A stretch of 64,000 bases of DNA. Source: Mesodorylaimus sp. YZB2_4. Lineage: Eukaryota > Nematoda > Enoplea > Dorylaimida > Dorylaimidae. The notes beneath the pieces are model-generated. The model did not search any database, had not been told where the DNA came from, and saw only the letters and a list, made by a program, of their open reading frames with translations. The stretch covers positions 62,001-126,000 of the forward strand of contig JASANH010001470.1 in the NCBI GenBank assembly GCA_030248295.1, in the 5' to 3' direction. This document shows, one piece after another, positions 11,909 through 21,904 of this stretch. Every line of letters starts with the position of its first letter. Positions within the stretch are counted from its first letter, which is position 1. A program made the translations under genes and the position numbers.

Positions 11909-12943
11909 TTACGTGTGTCCAGAATTAGCAGCTCTCGGTTTCCACGGAATCGCAGCAATCATTGATTGTTTGAACGGCTTATTCACCAAAATCATAACGT
12001 AAAAATCTGACGCATTCACAACAGATAACCAAATATTCCTCGCTGATGCAAAAAGTAATCCCTCGCAAGATATGAATCTTGGTATCAAAGCAAACATACT
12101 GTGGGCGATCATCACTGTCATCTGATTCACTATTTGAAATGCTTGATAAACAGTCAAGACAAATAATATTTTTCAGCCTTTTTCCTCTGTTTATCCTTAC
12201 TAATCTCACGATCAGTTAGTGATCTAGTCAGTGTGGAAACTTGCTTATTCCTCCGTCCATACAGCTGTATTAGAACTGTGCCAGTGACAGCCACGCAGAG
12301 GGCACCCAAAATCCAAACAGTATTGCGCAAATTCGATAAACGAGCTCAGTTTACTGGTTTGGAACCAAGAATCTACAGCGATCTTATACAAGTCGCTACC
12401 AGGCTCCTGATCAGAAATGTACAAAAAACAAACAAAACTCAATAATAATAAGCTAATTATTATTGACACGGTCAAAACTAATAATTTCCGCAATTTCTTA
12501 TTTCTTTGCTTATATTTTGGTGGGAAAGCAATAGCGTAAACTCGATCAATGGATGTCGCAAATGAAAGGAATAATGTGACTGTGGTAGCCATATCTTCGA
12601 GCGGGATGACCACGTGGGCTGCGATCCACATCAAAATATAACTTCTTCTAAAACCTGTTACACCACCAGAATTATTTGCTCCGGACATCCAATTCAAGAA
12701 AATTAGTTTCAAAGCGGATGATAAGGAAAGCACACCTCTGGCTATGGATTCGTATAAGTGAAATTTATATAGTTTATTTGAGCGTGACTCGCGATAAAAT
12801 GTTTGAAGTAAGAGAGCATGACCCACAAAATCGAACGACAAGCAAATAGGTTTGACTGGAAACATTGAAGCTGATGAAAGTTTTCTGGTGAATTGGATCA
12901 TTGATTCTGAGGCCAAAAGTGGGCAAGTTGTATTCGACATCAT
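11909..12943 (-). CDS. Rhodopsin-like G-protein-coupled receptor, nematode orphan type
   Basis: Three exons were assembled on the minus strand: 12943-12400, 12344-12201 and 12141-11909, with introns of 55 and 59 bp whose phases agree; the sum is 306 codons plus stop. Hydrophobic segments match TM2 (about 65-85), TM3 (about 102-128), TM4 (about 152-176), TM5 (about 190-210), TM6 (about 237-253) and TM7 (about 262-282). After TM3 comes SIDRVYAIAFPPKY, a DRY-type motif with Val for Tyr. TM7 reads NASDFYVMILVNKPF, where NPxxY is replaced by a divergent SDFYV, followed by the usual VNKxF entry to the C-tail. TM1 is short, so an upstream exon may be missing and ATG 12943 is provisional. An alternative acceptor 12 bases into exon 3 also keeps phase. 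Such receptors act at the plasma membrane through G proteins; the ligand is not predictable. It resembles peptide-receptor or srsx-like nematode families. Confidence 0.7.
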
Positions 12944-14884
12944 GAACAAAGAATGTTAGCTGGTATTCTAGTATAACTTTTCAGTATCGGATAAACCCAT
13001 CCTAGCTTCCCAGCTTGAGCGCGCGATTGAAATTGACAAGAATTTTCTGACTGCATTTAATAAGAAAAATTTCGTTAGCGAGAGAGTGTAGAATATCTTA
13101 TTACATTCCTTAATGACCTTACGATCCAATCCTGTTTGCTTGCTGTTTTTTCGCAGAAAAATCCATATCAAGCCGATCTGTCTCCAACGGCAAAGTTGTT
13201 ACGAGTTTTCGCTGCAGGCGCATATGGCTTGCTCTCAGCTGGTAAGAGGATGGGCATGGACGTCACTCATTTGCTTAAATTGAGCAAAAAATATATTATC
13301 TCTACGTAATCCAGCAGGTGCAGGAAATGCGGTACTACGGATCATGTTTTAGGTGCATTCTGAACACCGTGGATCTTTTTTCTTATATAAATCTCTGATA
13401 TCGATTAGGCATTAAGTCTTTTGAAAATTTGTGTACAAAAAAGTGCAAAGCTGAAGAGCTTTTTCTACTCGGCAAGGTTAAATTTTTTCCACCGACCGAA
13501 CCGCTACCACGCGCCCATCAGAGTTCCCATCAATGCCTTGCCTCTTTGCATTTGCGATAAAATCAAAAGGAAGAAGTTCTCATCGTCAGAGGCGAGGGGA
13601 GCCGCAGTGAGTTGGTGGGCGTTGGCCCCGCCTTGCCCGGGCCTGCCAGCAGCCCTGACTGGGCGGCCGCAGTTCTGTTCCTGCTTGAGGACAGCAGTTT
13701 AGTAAGCTTGTTCCCAGAGTGGGAACTGGTCCTCTTCGGCTTGTACGGGGAAGATAAGATCCGATTTGTGCAGTATGATAATCCTGTGTGCGCCACTGGT
13801 AGCTTTGCCCTTTCAGGCCTATCTAGACATCAGGTACAAGGCATGCTGACTGCCGCGGTCACCTCACGGCCTCGCTTATCACTGGCCGGCTATAGGCAAA
13901 ACGGGTTGGAATTCCCGCGGGGAATCGGGAAGGCACGGGCCCAACCCACAAAATTTTTTTTGAAAAATCGTCAGTGGTGAGTGCGCTAACGGTAAAGATT
14001 AAAAAAGTTTCCGAGATAATAACACGACACTATTGATCACGCTCAACTATTGCTATTGAAGTTTACTCTCATCCCAAACACTTATCAGTGCATTCTAGAC
14101 TAGACTACGTGTACTGTAAGCTCGAAAGCGGGAATTCAACAGAAATCATTTTTGAGATAAGATACAGGATGTATCTAGATGCGATTACAGACGAGATACA
14201 GTTATAAATATGAATTCCAGTATCTTGGCTGGGACACTGTCTATAATTAGCCGTCAGCCATTAGCGCGCAGTTCGGCGGCCCTGTCGTCCAGCGTGATGT
14301 TTGTACAATCTGTGTTTAGGGATGGTGCACCGTACCTTATACCTGTGCCTGAGACATTTTAGGAAGCGCTCTTTTGCAAAACATCCTTTCTGTTTTGCGT
14401 GGTCATGGTCTCGCAGCCACTGTTGCTTAGACGCGTGACGGGGTGAAGCAATAACATGGCTTAGGAATAGAAAAGGTTGTAGAGGGAATTTTTCATTGGG
14501 ATAAGATAGTCCAATTTCCAATTCCTGAGCACTTTTTCGTGGCTTCATTCAGTGTACCTTTCTCAGAGGGCTCTTCAAATGTGTAAGTCGGACGCGACGA
14601 ATCCGTCACAGCAGGGTGGGTGATACAATACGGCACACGTGCGGCGCTGGAAGGAGGCCAGTACGGCCCGTATCGAATTTTTCAACGATGTGAGTGATAA
14701 TTTGGTGTTGAGGTACACTTTTGCTTTTATAGGGGCCACTTGGTCGTAGGAGTATTTCTATTCGCAAATAGTCAGAAAGCCTTTGTTCAGTATATCAAAA
14801 AAGCAATTAGAACAAAATTTTCCAGCTTTTAAGCTTGGAATTTTTGGTTGGTACGGGTACGGCAAAAAGAGTCTGTATGGATGG
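12944..14884. other. Intergenic with a GC-rich island
   Basis: No supported gene. 13560-13930 is distinctly GC-rich and open on both strands (122 codons on plus, 77 on minus) but lacks a family match or a splice-consistent partner. A 95-codon minus frame at 14261-14548 is basic and unidentified. Confidence 0.35.
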
Positions 14885-15023
14885 TCTGTGCCAAGAGCGC
14901 ACCGCCATTGTTTTCGGAACTTGGTCAGCGAGGTCAAATATTCGCTGTCAAGAGCGCACCGAGCGCGTATTTTCGTTTTCTTTTCTCGCTCAAACGTGCA
15001 TAACGTAACGTAAAAAGTTTGCC

Positions 15024-16612
15024 ATGGCCAATTTTGGTGCTCCTGAAAAGATTTTGAGCGAATTTCTGGAAAAGTCTTTAATACGGTGGAATTTGCGACA
15101 AAACCAGAACGAATGTTATGTGTTTCGGAAACGCAAACCACCAGCTGAAATCGGCGGCATTTGGAAGTCCACGTGGACTTGTATTTCGTGCGAGAAAGTC
15201 AGAAGGAGGCAGCAAGTTGCAGGCTCAGTTTGTAATTTACATGTTCAGCACGATGGTGGTAATGAAACCATGCTGACTGATCCCGAAATTGGGCACCATG
15301 CAAATTGTCGTCCAAGCGTTTTTGGAGCTGTCGAGGCCCAACAGTTCAAACGTGAAGCTGGTAGTGAGGTTCGACGAGGTAGGAAACGCCCTCTCCAAGC
15401 TTATTCTGATGCTGCGGAAGAAATCACGAAACGATTCAGGGGCATGGAACAGGTAATAGTCGAAGAGAACTTTCCTACGTACGAACATGTCAGAAGAACC
15501 CTGTATCGTCGAGCGGAGCATAGCCAAATACAAGTGCATGATCCACGACATCTACCCATCGAATATCAGCAAACTACACGCGGGAGATATGCTCATGCTG
15601 GTGATCCAGGATGGAACGAAAGATGGTTGCTGTACAGTTCTCCGGACCCTGAACCATTGCTGCTAATATTCGCAAGCGATATGGATCTCCGTCTGCTTAG
15701 CGAGTGTCACACATGGATTATGGACGGAACGTTCAAGGTAAGTCTTTCAAGGACTGCATAATTCTGGGATGGGAACAGATAGGCTGACTGACTACTTCAG
15801 GAAATGTAAGATTTGCTGTTTTCTAGGCGTGTCCCAAGCCAGACTTTTCCCAGCTTTACTGTACACTATCCATGGATATGGTCGATTCGAAAACGAAGCG
15901 CTTCCGTGTGTGAGTGCTCTGCTCTCGGGAAAGAATCAAGATCAATACGAGGCATTATTTCGCCAAGTCAGGAATCACATATTCCGTCTGGTTGGGAATA
16001 CTGGTTGGGAATAATGGAAAAGTGAAAGCTCTGGCTTTACTGCCAGTTCCGCTAGTACCTTTAGCATGGCAAGATCTGGAATCGGAGTTAGAACACACTC
16101 TGCCACCAACTTTACTGGCCCCAGATGACATGGCCGGCCTACGGAATTTCGCCACTTACTTTCAGCAAACTTGGATCAACGGGAACCAATTCGATATTAG
16201 CGTCTGGAACCACTTTCTAAACGATGGTCCAAGGACCACAAACCACGCGGAAGGCTATCATTCAACCGTAAACAAAAATTCCACTCCAGAAATGCACATG
16301 GCGCTGCGTAATTTTTTGCACGCTTTACAGCAAGAGCACAATCGCGTGCAGCAAAGAATTCGAAAGTTATATGAAAATCTGGAAATACCGCGACCTCGGG
16401 AACAAGTTTACGAAAACCTGCATCAGCAAATCATTGGCGAAAAGATAGCATTTACGAATGGTACAGGCCACTTGTGGCACCAACTCTTCGATGGAGCTTA
16501 CTTATTTTATTTTAACAGGGTAGCTTATGAGTTTCTCGTTGACATGATTCGTCAATATTTGCGGAGACAGAGTCATAGGATTGTTGACAAAATTGCTGTT
16601 CATAACGCCTAA
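15024..16612 (+). pseudogene. MULE transposase copy 1, with an intron, a frameshift and a deletion
   Basis: Exon 1 is 15024-15737 and opens with a FLYWCH-like zinc finger. A perfect-looking intron (15738-15826, GTAAGT..TTTTCTAG, 89 bp) falls after the codons for MDGTFK. The second part begins ACPKPDF, exactly as in the intron-free copy at 16980-18653. Downstream there is a 5-bp insertion near 15857 that shifts the frame. A deletion near 16005-16020 removes about 75 codons, including the second catalytic Asp and the CxFH segment. The third acidic residue, in TTNHAEGYHS, remains. The stop is at 16610-16612. The copy cannot encode active transposase, though its mRNA could still splice. Confidence 0.85.
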
Positions 16613-16784
16613 ATAACAATTATTTGTTGCGGACAAACGTAAGTTTCGTTTGTCTTTGAAATTCGTGAATTTGAAATTTTTGAATTTTGAACTTTTCCGA
16701 CGTTTTAAAATAATTAAGAAAAAGAAAGAATTGCCTTCTTTAGAAAACATAACTGGCTGTTTAATCGGAAAGGGTAGGTAGGAC

Positions 16785-18899
16785 GGGAGCGTGCCAACAG
16801 GGCCCGCGCATTGTTTAGAGAAACAAGGTTAGGTCAATAAGGATCGCTGTCAAGAGGGCCCGCGATTTCTTATCCCTCTTTTGCGAAGCGCCTATAAACT
16901 CACGATCAGTTGTACATGTACAGAGAAGTGTGTACAGTGGTAAATCGTTTTCGAATAACACGTTCCTTTGGGCTTTACAATGGCTTTAGTAATTGCTGGG
17001 AAAGTTCTTAGCGAGTTTCTCACAGAAACTTTGCGGCGGTGTGAGCTGCAAAATGACCAGTCCTTGTGCCATATTTTCTGCCGACGAAAGCCACCCGCAG
17101 AAGTCAATGGTTTATGGAATTCATATTGGATTTGCGTTTCCTGCGATAAAATTCGAAAAAGTGGTCAGCAAGGCATAGTGTGTAATTTACACATGCGCCA
17201 CGATGGTCAAAACGAAATTATTTTGACTAACCCCGAAATCGGTCATCATCCACATTGCGTTCCAAAACGAACAAGTCAAGTGGAAGCCCAGCAATTGAAG
17301 CGAGAGGCGAATCAGGAAGTGCAGAGAGGTCGAAAGCGCCCATTGCAGGCGTACACGGAGAAAGCTGAGGAGATTACCAAACGATTTCGAGCCATTGACC
17401 AGATCGAAGTGGAAGAGAACTTTCCAACTTATAATCATGTGAAACGCACGCTATATCGTCAGGCCGAAAAAAGCCAAGTTGCTGTCGATTCTCCTTATAA
17501 TATTCCAGTCGAATACCAACGAACGACGCGAGGCCGATATGCTGATCAAGGTGATCCATTTTGGGGCGAGCGCTGGCTTCTTTACAGTAGTCCAGCTGAT
17601 TCTCCTCCACTTCTGATCTTTTCTAGTGATTTCGATCTGCGTAAATTGAGCGAAAGCCATACATGGATTATGGACGGCACCTTCAAAGCGTGTCCCAAAC
17701 CAGACTTCTTTCAGTTATACACCATTCACGCTTATGGTCGATTTGAAAACGAGGCGGTGCCATGCGTCAGTGCACTACTGTCGGGTAAAACGGAACAACA
17801 GTATCAAACGCTGCTTATGCAGATCCGTCAAGCCTTGTTTAATCGAAATGGCAGCATTGGCAATGTTCAAAAGATCATTGTTGATTACGAAGTTGCTGCC
17901 CACAACGCTATCAATCGCGTTTTCCCAAATGTCCAAATTGTTGGGTGCATATTTCATTTTGCTCAATGCTTGATCCGAAAAATGCACGCGGAAGGTTTAC
18001 AAGCGAAGTATCTCATCAAACCTCAGGAGGGCGAAGAAGAACATGATGTGAGACGTTGGTTCGGATATGTGAAAGCATTATCTCTGTTGCCTGTCCAACT
18101 GGTTCCAACAGCTTGGGACGTTTTACAAAACGATTTGCGCGACCACGTACGCCATACACTGCGAGATCCAGAGGATTTCGTAGCCCTGCAAAATTTTTCG
18201 GCTTACTTCTCCAGTACTTGGATCAACGGAAACCAGATTCCAATATCACGATGGAATCACTTCGACAATGGTGGTCCCAGAACGACGAATCACGCAGAAG
18301 GTTACAATTCTTTGCTCAACAAGAATACGGTGCCCGAAATGCACATGGCACTACGTAATTTTTTACACGCGTTGCAGCAAGAGCACAACCGAGTTCAGCA
18401 ACGCGTTCGGAAGCTTTTCGCCAATCGAGAAAATCCTAAATCGATGAATCCAGTTTATGCCCACTTGCATGATCAGATCACCAATGAAAAGGCTCTATTC
18501 CTAAATGCAGTTGCTCAATTCTGGAATCGAAATGTCGATCCTCAAATATTGCTCCAGTTCGACAGAAATGGGCATGAACACTTGATAGCTTGCATTCGTC
18601 ATTATCTTCGCGTACAACGCAGGCGAATCGGCGATACTAATTCAATTCATTAGGCAGATCGTTGTGAAAAAGTTTTTATTTTTAGTTTTATGACTTCATC
18701 TTGTTTCAGTTTCTGTTTTTGCTTCCTTGCTTAGTGCTTGCCTCATACAGACCTACCATACTGTATATGGCGCCACCATGAGCTTTGCATTGCACTTAAA
18801 CAGCTGAGAAAAAAATCACGCGGGCCCTCTTGACAGCGAGCGAGTAATTATCTGACCCACTTTTTCTAAACAATGCGCGGGCCCTCCTGACGCACAATC
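16785..18899 (+). mobile_element. Inner, apparently complete MULE transposon with 8-bp TSD
   Basis: The element has an 8-bp target-site duplication GGTAGGAC (16777-16784 and 18900-18907). Its termini share AGGGCCCGCGCATTGTTTAG, with an inner repeat GCTGTCAAGAGGGCCCGCG at each end (about 16845-16864 and 18819-18837). The 2115-bp element holds one uninterrupted transposase frame. It lies wholly within the older element 14885-18989. The intact duplication, TIRs and ORF suggest a recent, possibly still mobile copy. Confidence 0.85.
16980..18653 (+). CDS. MULE-family transposase with FLYWCH zinc finger, intact
   Basis: A single 557-codon frame from ATG 16980 (aligned with the start of copy 1) to TAG 18651-18653. 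Residues 20-93 form a FLYWCH-like zinc finger (W50, C52, C55, C68, H71, H90/H91) that would bind the element's termini. Residues about 210-450 are a MULE RNase-H-like catalytic domain. Candidate acidic triad: D232 in WIMDGTF, D302 in IVDYEVAA and E440 in TTNHAEGYNS, with the hallmark CIFHFAQC at 323-330. The C-terminal part is helical and charged. No frameshift or stop was seen. The enzyme would cut and paste its own element in the nucleus. Host domestication is a less likely alternative because TIRs and TSD are intact. Confidence 0.9.
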   Translation: MALVIAGKVLSEFLTETLRRCELQNDQSLCHIFCRRKPPAEVNGLWNSYWICVSCDKIRKSGQQGIVCNLHMRHDGQNEIILTNPEIGHHPHCVPKRTSQVEAQQLKREANQEVQRGRKRPLQAYTEKAEEITKRFRAIDQIEVEENFPTYNHVKRTLYRQAEKSQVAVDSPYNIPVEYQRTTRGRYADQGDPFWGERWLLYSSPADSPPLLIFSSDFDLRKLSESHTWIMDGTFKACPKPDFFQLYTIHAYGRFENEAVPCVSALLSGKTEQQYQTLLMQIRQALFNRNGSIGNVQKIIVDYEVAAHNAINRVFPNVQIVGCIFHFAQCLIRKMHAEGLQAKYLIKPQEGEEEHDVRRWFGYVKALSLLPVQLVPTAWDVLQNDLRDHVRHTLRDPEDFVALQNFSAYFSSTWINGNQIPISRWNHFDNGGPRTTNHAEGYNSLLNKNTVPEMHMALRNFLHALQQEHNRVQQRVRKLFANRENPKSMNPVYAHLHDQITNEKALFLNAVAQFWNRNVDPQILLQFDRNGHEHLIACIRHYLRVQRRRIGDTNSIH

Positions 18900-19227
18900 G
18901 GTAGGACATGCTCAATGCGCTCTTGACAGCAATTATTTGGCCTGATTGACCCTGTTCTGAAAACAATGGCGGTGCGCTCTTGACGCGGGATCACCCAGGC
19001 TGGCCGCTCGTAGACGATAGAAACCACGAACATGGTTGTCATCTTTAATATCTCATTCAACTTACCATGGCGCGAAAGACCATTTTTATCTTTGGTCACA
19101 TTAAAAATTTAAACTGAAAATTCTATACCCTTTCTCGCTTTTTCGAAACGGGTGTAAAAAATTTTCAAAGTTTCACTACTCGCCATCATTCCGATTGATT
19201 AAATAAAGTCGAGCTCAGAGACGGACG

Positions 19228-19640
19228 TATGGTGGTTGACGCCAGCGCATTTTTGTATCGATCTTATAAAGTTGACGGTAGGGGCTCATGCTCTGGAGGG
19301 GACTACCTGGAGCTAAACAGAACCATCGTCAGTCGACTAAAAGCTTTAAGAAATGCAACATAAGAAGCGATATTCGTTTTTGATGGATCACTCGACAACT
19401 TATCAGCCTTGAAACGAAAGCAAAAAAAAGACACCGAGATCCATTAGAAGCTGTAAAACAGGAAGATTTAATTAAAAGCGAAGCGATGCACGTACTGTTC
19501 GGTCAAGACTTACTAACAAGCGTATTGATCAATATGGGAATCGAAATGCACAGTGCACTGCACTGAAATGACTGATTTTTGCCAATGATTCGATTTCAGA
19601 GACTCACGATCAGATTTGTTGCCTTTTTTGCCTAACCGAT
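19228..19640 (+). pseudogene. Asteroid (XPG/FEN1-like) gene relic
   Basis: ATG 19228 opens MVVDASAFLYRSYKVDGRGS, followed by SGGDYLELN. This matches the N-terminal nuclease-like region of the Protein asteroid family, with the usual Asp after the hydrophobic strand and the GGDY motif. The frame then hits TAA near 19345, apparently from a -1 and a +1 indel, and resumes with EAIFVFDGSLDNL (family: FVFDG). A second shift lies in an A8 run near 19430. LLTSVLINMGIEMHSAL and a remnant of the SNDSDF motif (LIFANDSIS) follow. Several disruptions argue for a pseudogene, though assembly errors in homopolymers could explain some. The open frame 19642-19953 (103 codons) directly downstream may be its continuation but is not recognisable. 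Confidence 0.6.
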
Positions 19641-19953
19641 CGTGCAATCGGTTTCGAAAGGCGTTAATTCTCCAGAGCAGTGCTCAAAGAATCTAAAAAC
19701 CTCGGGGAGTTTAGAGAATTTAAAGAGTGCATCTGCCAAAAAAATGTGCATTACATCATATATATATAATGCGATAAATGAAAAACTGCGCGAATCATTG
19801 CTGCAGCTCCACAACATAGATAGCATTCTATTAGATAGTCGCCAGCGAATCTTGTTTGATTGTTTTGAGTTCATGGAAGGGCGGGAAAGAGCTCGTATGC
19901 AAAAATTCGAACTGGGACTGTTCATCTGCAGCATTGTCCATTGCCCACGATGA

Positions 19954-21010
19954 TAGGAAGACTTCGAGAGAAAAGAAAACAGCTTGAAGAACCCATCTTC
20001 TGTCGGTGAGATATGCAGTTAGAGCATGATGACTGCAACTAAGACAAGCATGAACAGCAAATTTATGGAAAAGTAGGGCCTTCTTCATCTTCTTCATGAT
20101 CATTTGCTCCTTGCGATTATCGTCCACAACCGTTCATTCTCCAGCTGGCTCTTGCCTGCTGCAGCATTCTGTTATTTTATGCAAGTTTTTATGGATTTAT
20201 CAAAATTTCAAGTTTTTTAAACATGCGTAGTTATTGTTGCACTTGCCGTTGTTGCATGCATCACACGTGAGTATCTCAGACTACGTGGATATATGCTGCA
20301 GTTACAGTATAGCTTACCCTGGAATTCTGTACTGCTGGAATGAAATAGATACTAAAGCAATTTTCATAGTTTTAGGGAGATGGCCGTCTCTTTTGCGTTG
20401 AGAAAGCACAAAAAGTAAAGCGAATTTTAGTACTGAAACTGATTTTTGCGCATCGATTTTTACCTTTCTGATGAAATTTATTGATGTCGAATCGCATGGA
20501 GGAATTAGTGGACCCTACAACAGAACAAAATGGATGTCAGGGAAGGGTGCAAAATTATGCCCCTGTGCTGTGATCTTTCAGGGCAGCAGCATGCTAAGAC
20601 TGTATTGCTGCAAAGTCAGCACGCGAACAAGCTGTTTGAGATATTCCGACCTCGTTGCAGAAGGCCCAGAATCCAAAAATCCATCGACACTTGTAGGGCC
20701 AGTGTAGCCAGCATTCCTTTAGATCTATACTCTTTCTGGCTTGGAGAGGGTAAGCCTCCTGGTTGATGATTTAGTGGCGGGTATAGGCGTGATATTTTCC
20801 TTCCCCTTTTCAGCAGTTGGACTTCTTGGACCATGAGGCTTCGTGGTCATTTGAACCTATTGGCTGACGAAGACGTGATCGTGTTTTATGACGTCGAGAA
20901 GAAATTTTCAGTAGCGCGTTATGCACTTTATGGCATTTAACCTCCATGGAGTTTGCGCTGGTTTAATTGGTGTGATCGTAAGTCAATTGTTTTTAAGAGT
21001 GCGCATTTCA
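19954..21010. other. No gene recognised
   Basis: Overlapping 78-codon plus frames at 20471-20766 have no family resemblance. Nothing splice-consistent was seen. Confidence 0.4.
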
Positions 21011-21013
21011 GGA

Positions 21014-21078
21014 GACGTGATGAAATCGGAAGTTTGCCAGAAAGGGAGCTTCTGGCAAACTTCCGATTTCATCACGTC
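21014..21078. repeat. 29-bp perfect inverted repeat with 7-base loop
   Basis: The arm at 21014-21042 (GACGTGATGAAATCGGAAGT...) is perfectly complementary to 21050-21078, separated by AGGGAGC. The right arm is also the start of the first unit of the 51-bp tandem repeat. Confidence 0.95.
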
Positions 21079-21243
21079 AGAGCCATCAGCACATCAGAGC
21101 TTCTGGCAAACTTCCGATTTCATCACGTCAGAGCCATCAGCACATCAGAGCTTCTGGCAAACTTCCGATTTCATCACGTCAGAGCCATCAGCACATCAGA
21201 GCTTCTGGCAAACTTCCGATTTCATCACGTCAGAGCCATCAGC
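21047..21243 (+). repeat. 51-bp tandem repeat, 3.9 copies
   Basis: Units start at 21047, 21098, 21149 and 21200 and begin AGCTTCTGGCAAACTTCCGA. The copies are practically identical, so the array is young. Because 51 is a multiple of three, a 149-codon frame (20921-21370) survives across it with a 17-residue period; this is most likely incidental. A further small hairpin (GATGTGTACT/AGTACACATC) lies at 21311-21342. Confidence 0.95.
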
Positions 21244-21904
21244 CTTGCAAAACCTGCTGGTTTGTCGGAGCGATTATCTCATTCTGGAATTTAGACGTCG
21301 GACAGCAGTCGATGTGTACTTGTGTTGCCGCGAGTACACATCTATTCTGTATTCTTGTTATTCCCTATAATTTCAGCCCCGCTCACCAAAAGAAGCAAAA
21401 AACAAAACATGTCCTATGGTATATAACAGTTGCACAGAGTGGCCGCTAGAGGCTGTGATGGCTGCTCTACTTGGCCACTGCAGAAAGAGCGCCTATCGGA
21501 CTGCTGTTGATATCTATACTTTTACTATCTGTTTTCTTTGGCAATCTACGCGCGGCCTATGCAGTAACGTGGAGGGCGTGTATATTCTCAAAGAAAACAG
21601 GTTATATCTAATTCATATTATCCACACTAAAGAGATCTGTAAGTATATAAGATCTTTCTGCTGTATTTTCAGCATGTGATTGCGCATAACTTCAGCCACA
21701 TGCGTTTCGCTGCTGACCTGTAGTACGAGCTGACCAATGAGCCCGAGAGTGACCAGCAGAGACTGTTAATTTGTATGCAGAATCCTGCGGTGTTCTCTGC
21801 TTCGCACATCTGTTGTATGTAGTTTGACGCAAACTCTTTATGTACCGCCCCGCCCCCCCCCCCCCGGCCACGCACAATACCAGTAGCTTACAAACTCGAG
21901 ACGT

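Larger units (their letters stand above)
14885..18989 (+). mobile_element. MULE-type DNA transposon, decayed, split by a second insertion
   Basis: Terminal inverted repeats of about 70 bp at 14890-14960 and 18916-18984 match each other. Both contain AGAGCGCACCGCCATTGTTT and, at their inner edge, a second GCTGTCAAGAGCGCA motif. Between them lie the disrupted transposase copy 15024-16612 and the whole inner element 16785-18899, inserted between this element's stop codon and its right terminus. Without the insert the element would be about 2.0 kb. No convincing target-site duplication was seen. The superfamily call rests on the FLYWCH plus MULE transposase domains. Confidence 0.8.

Noticed and set aside
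13563-13980. GC-rich open frames on both strands
   Set aside because: Openness follows from GC content; no splice-consistent exons or recognisable motifs on either strand.
15769-16025. Two overlapping frames as separate small genes
   Set aside because: They are the intron end and frameshifted middle of the MULE pseudogene copy.
21047-21243. CRISPR-like array
   Set aside because: Units are directly abutting with no variable spacers, in a eukaryotic genome.
20921-21370. 149-codon frame with 17-residue repeats
   Set aside because: Explained by a 51-bp tandem DNA repeat kept open because 51 is divisible by three; no start context, splice partners or homology.
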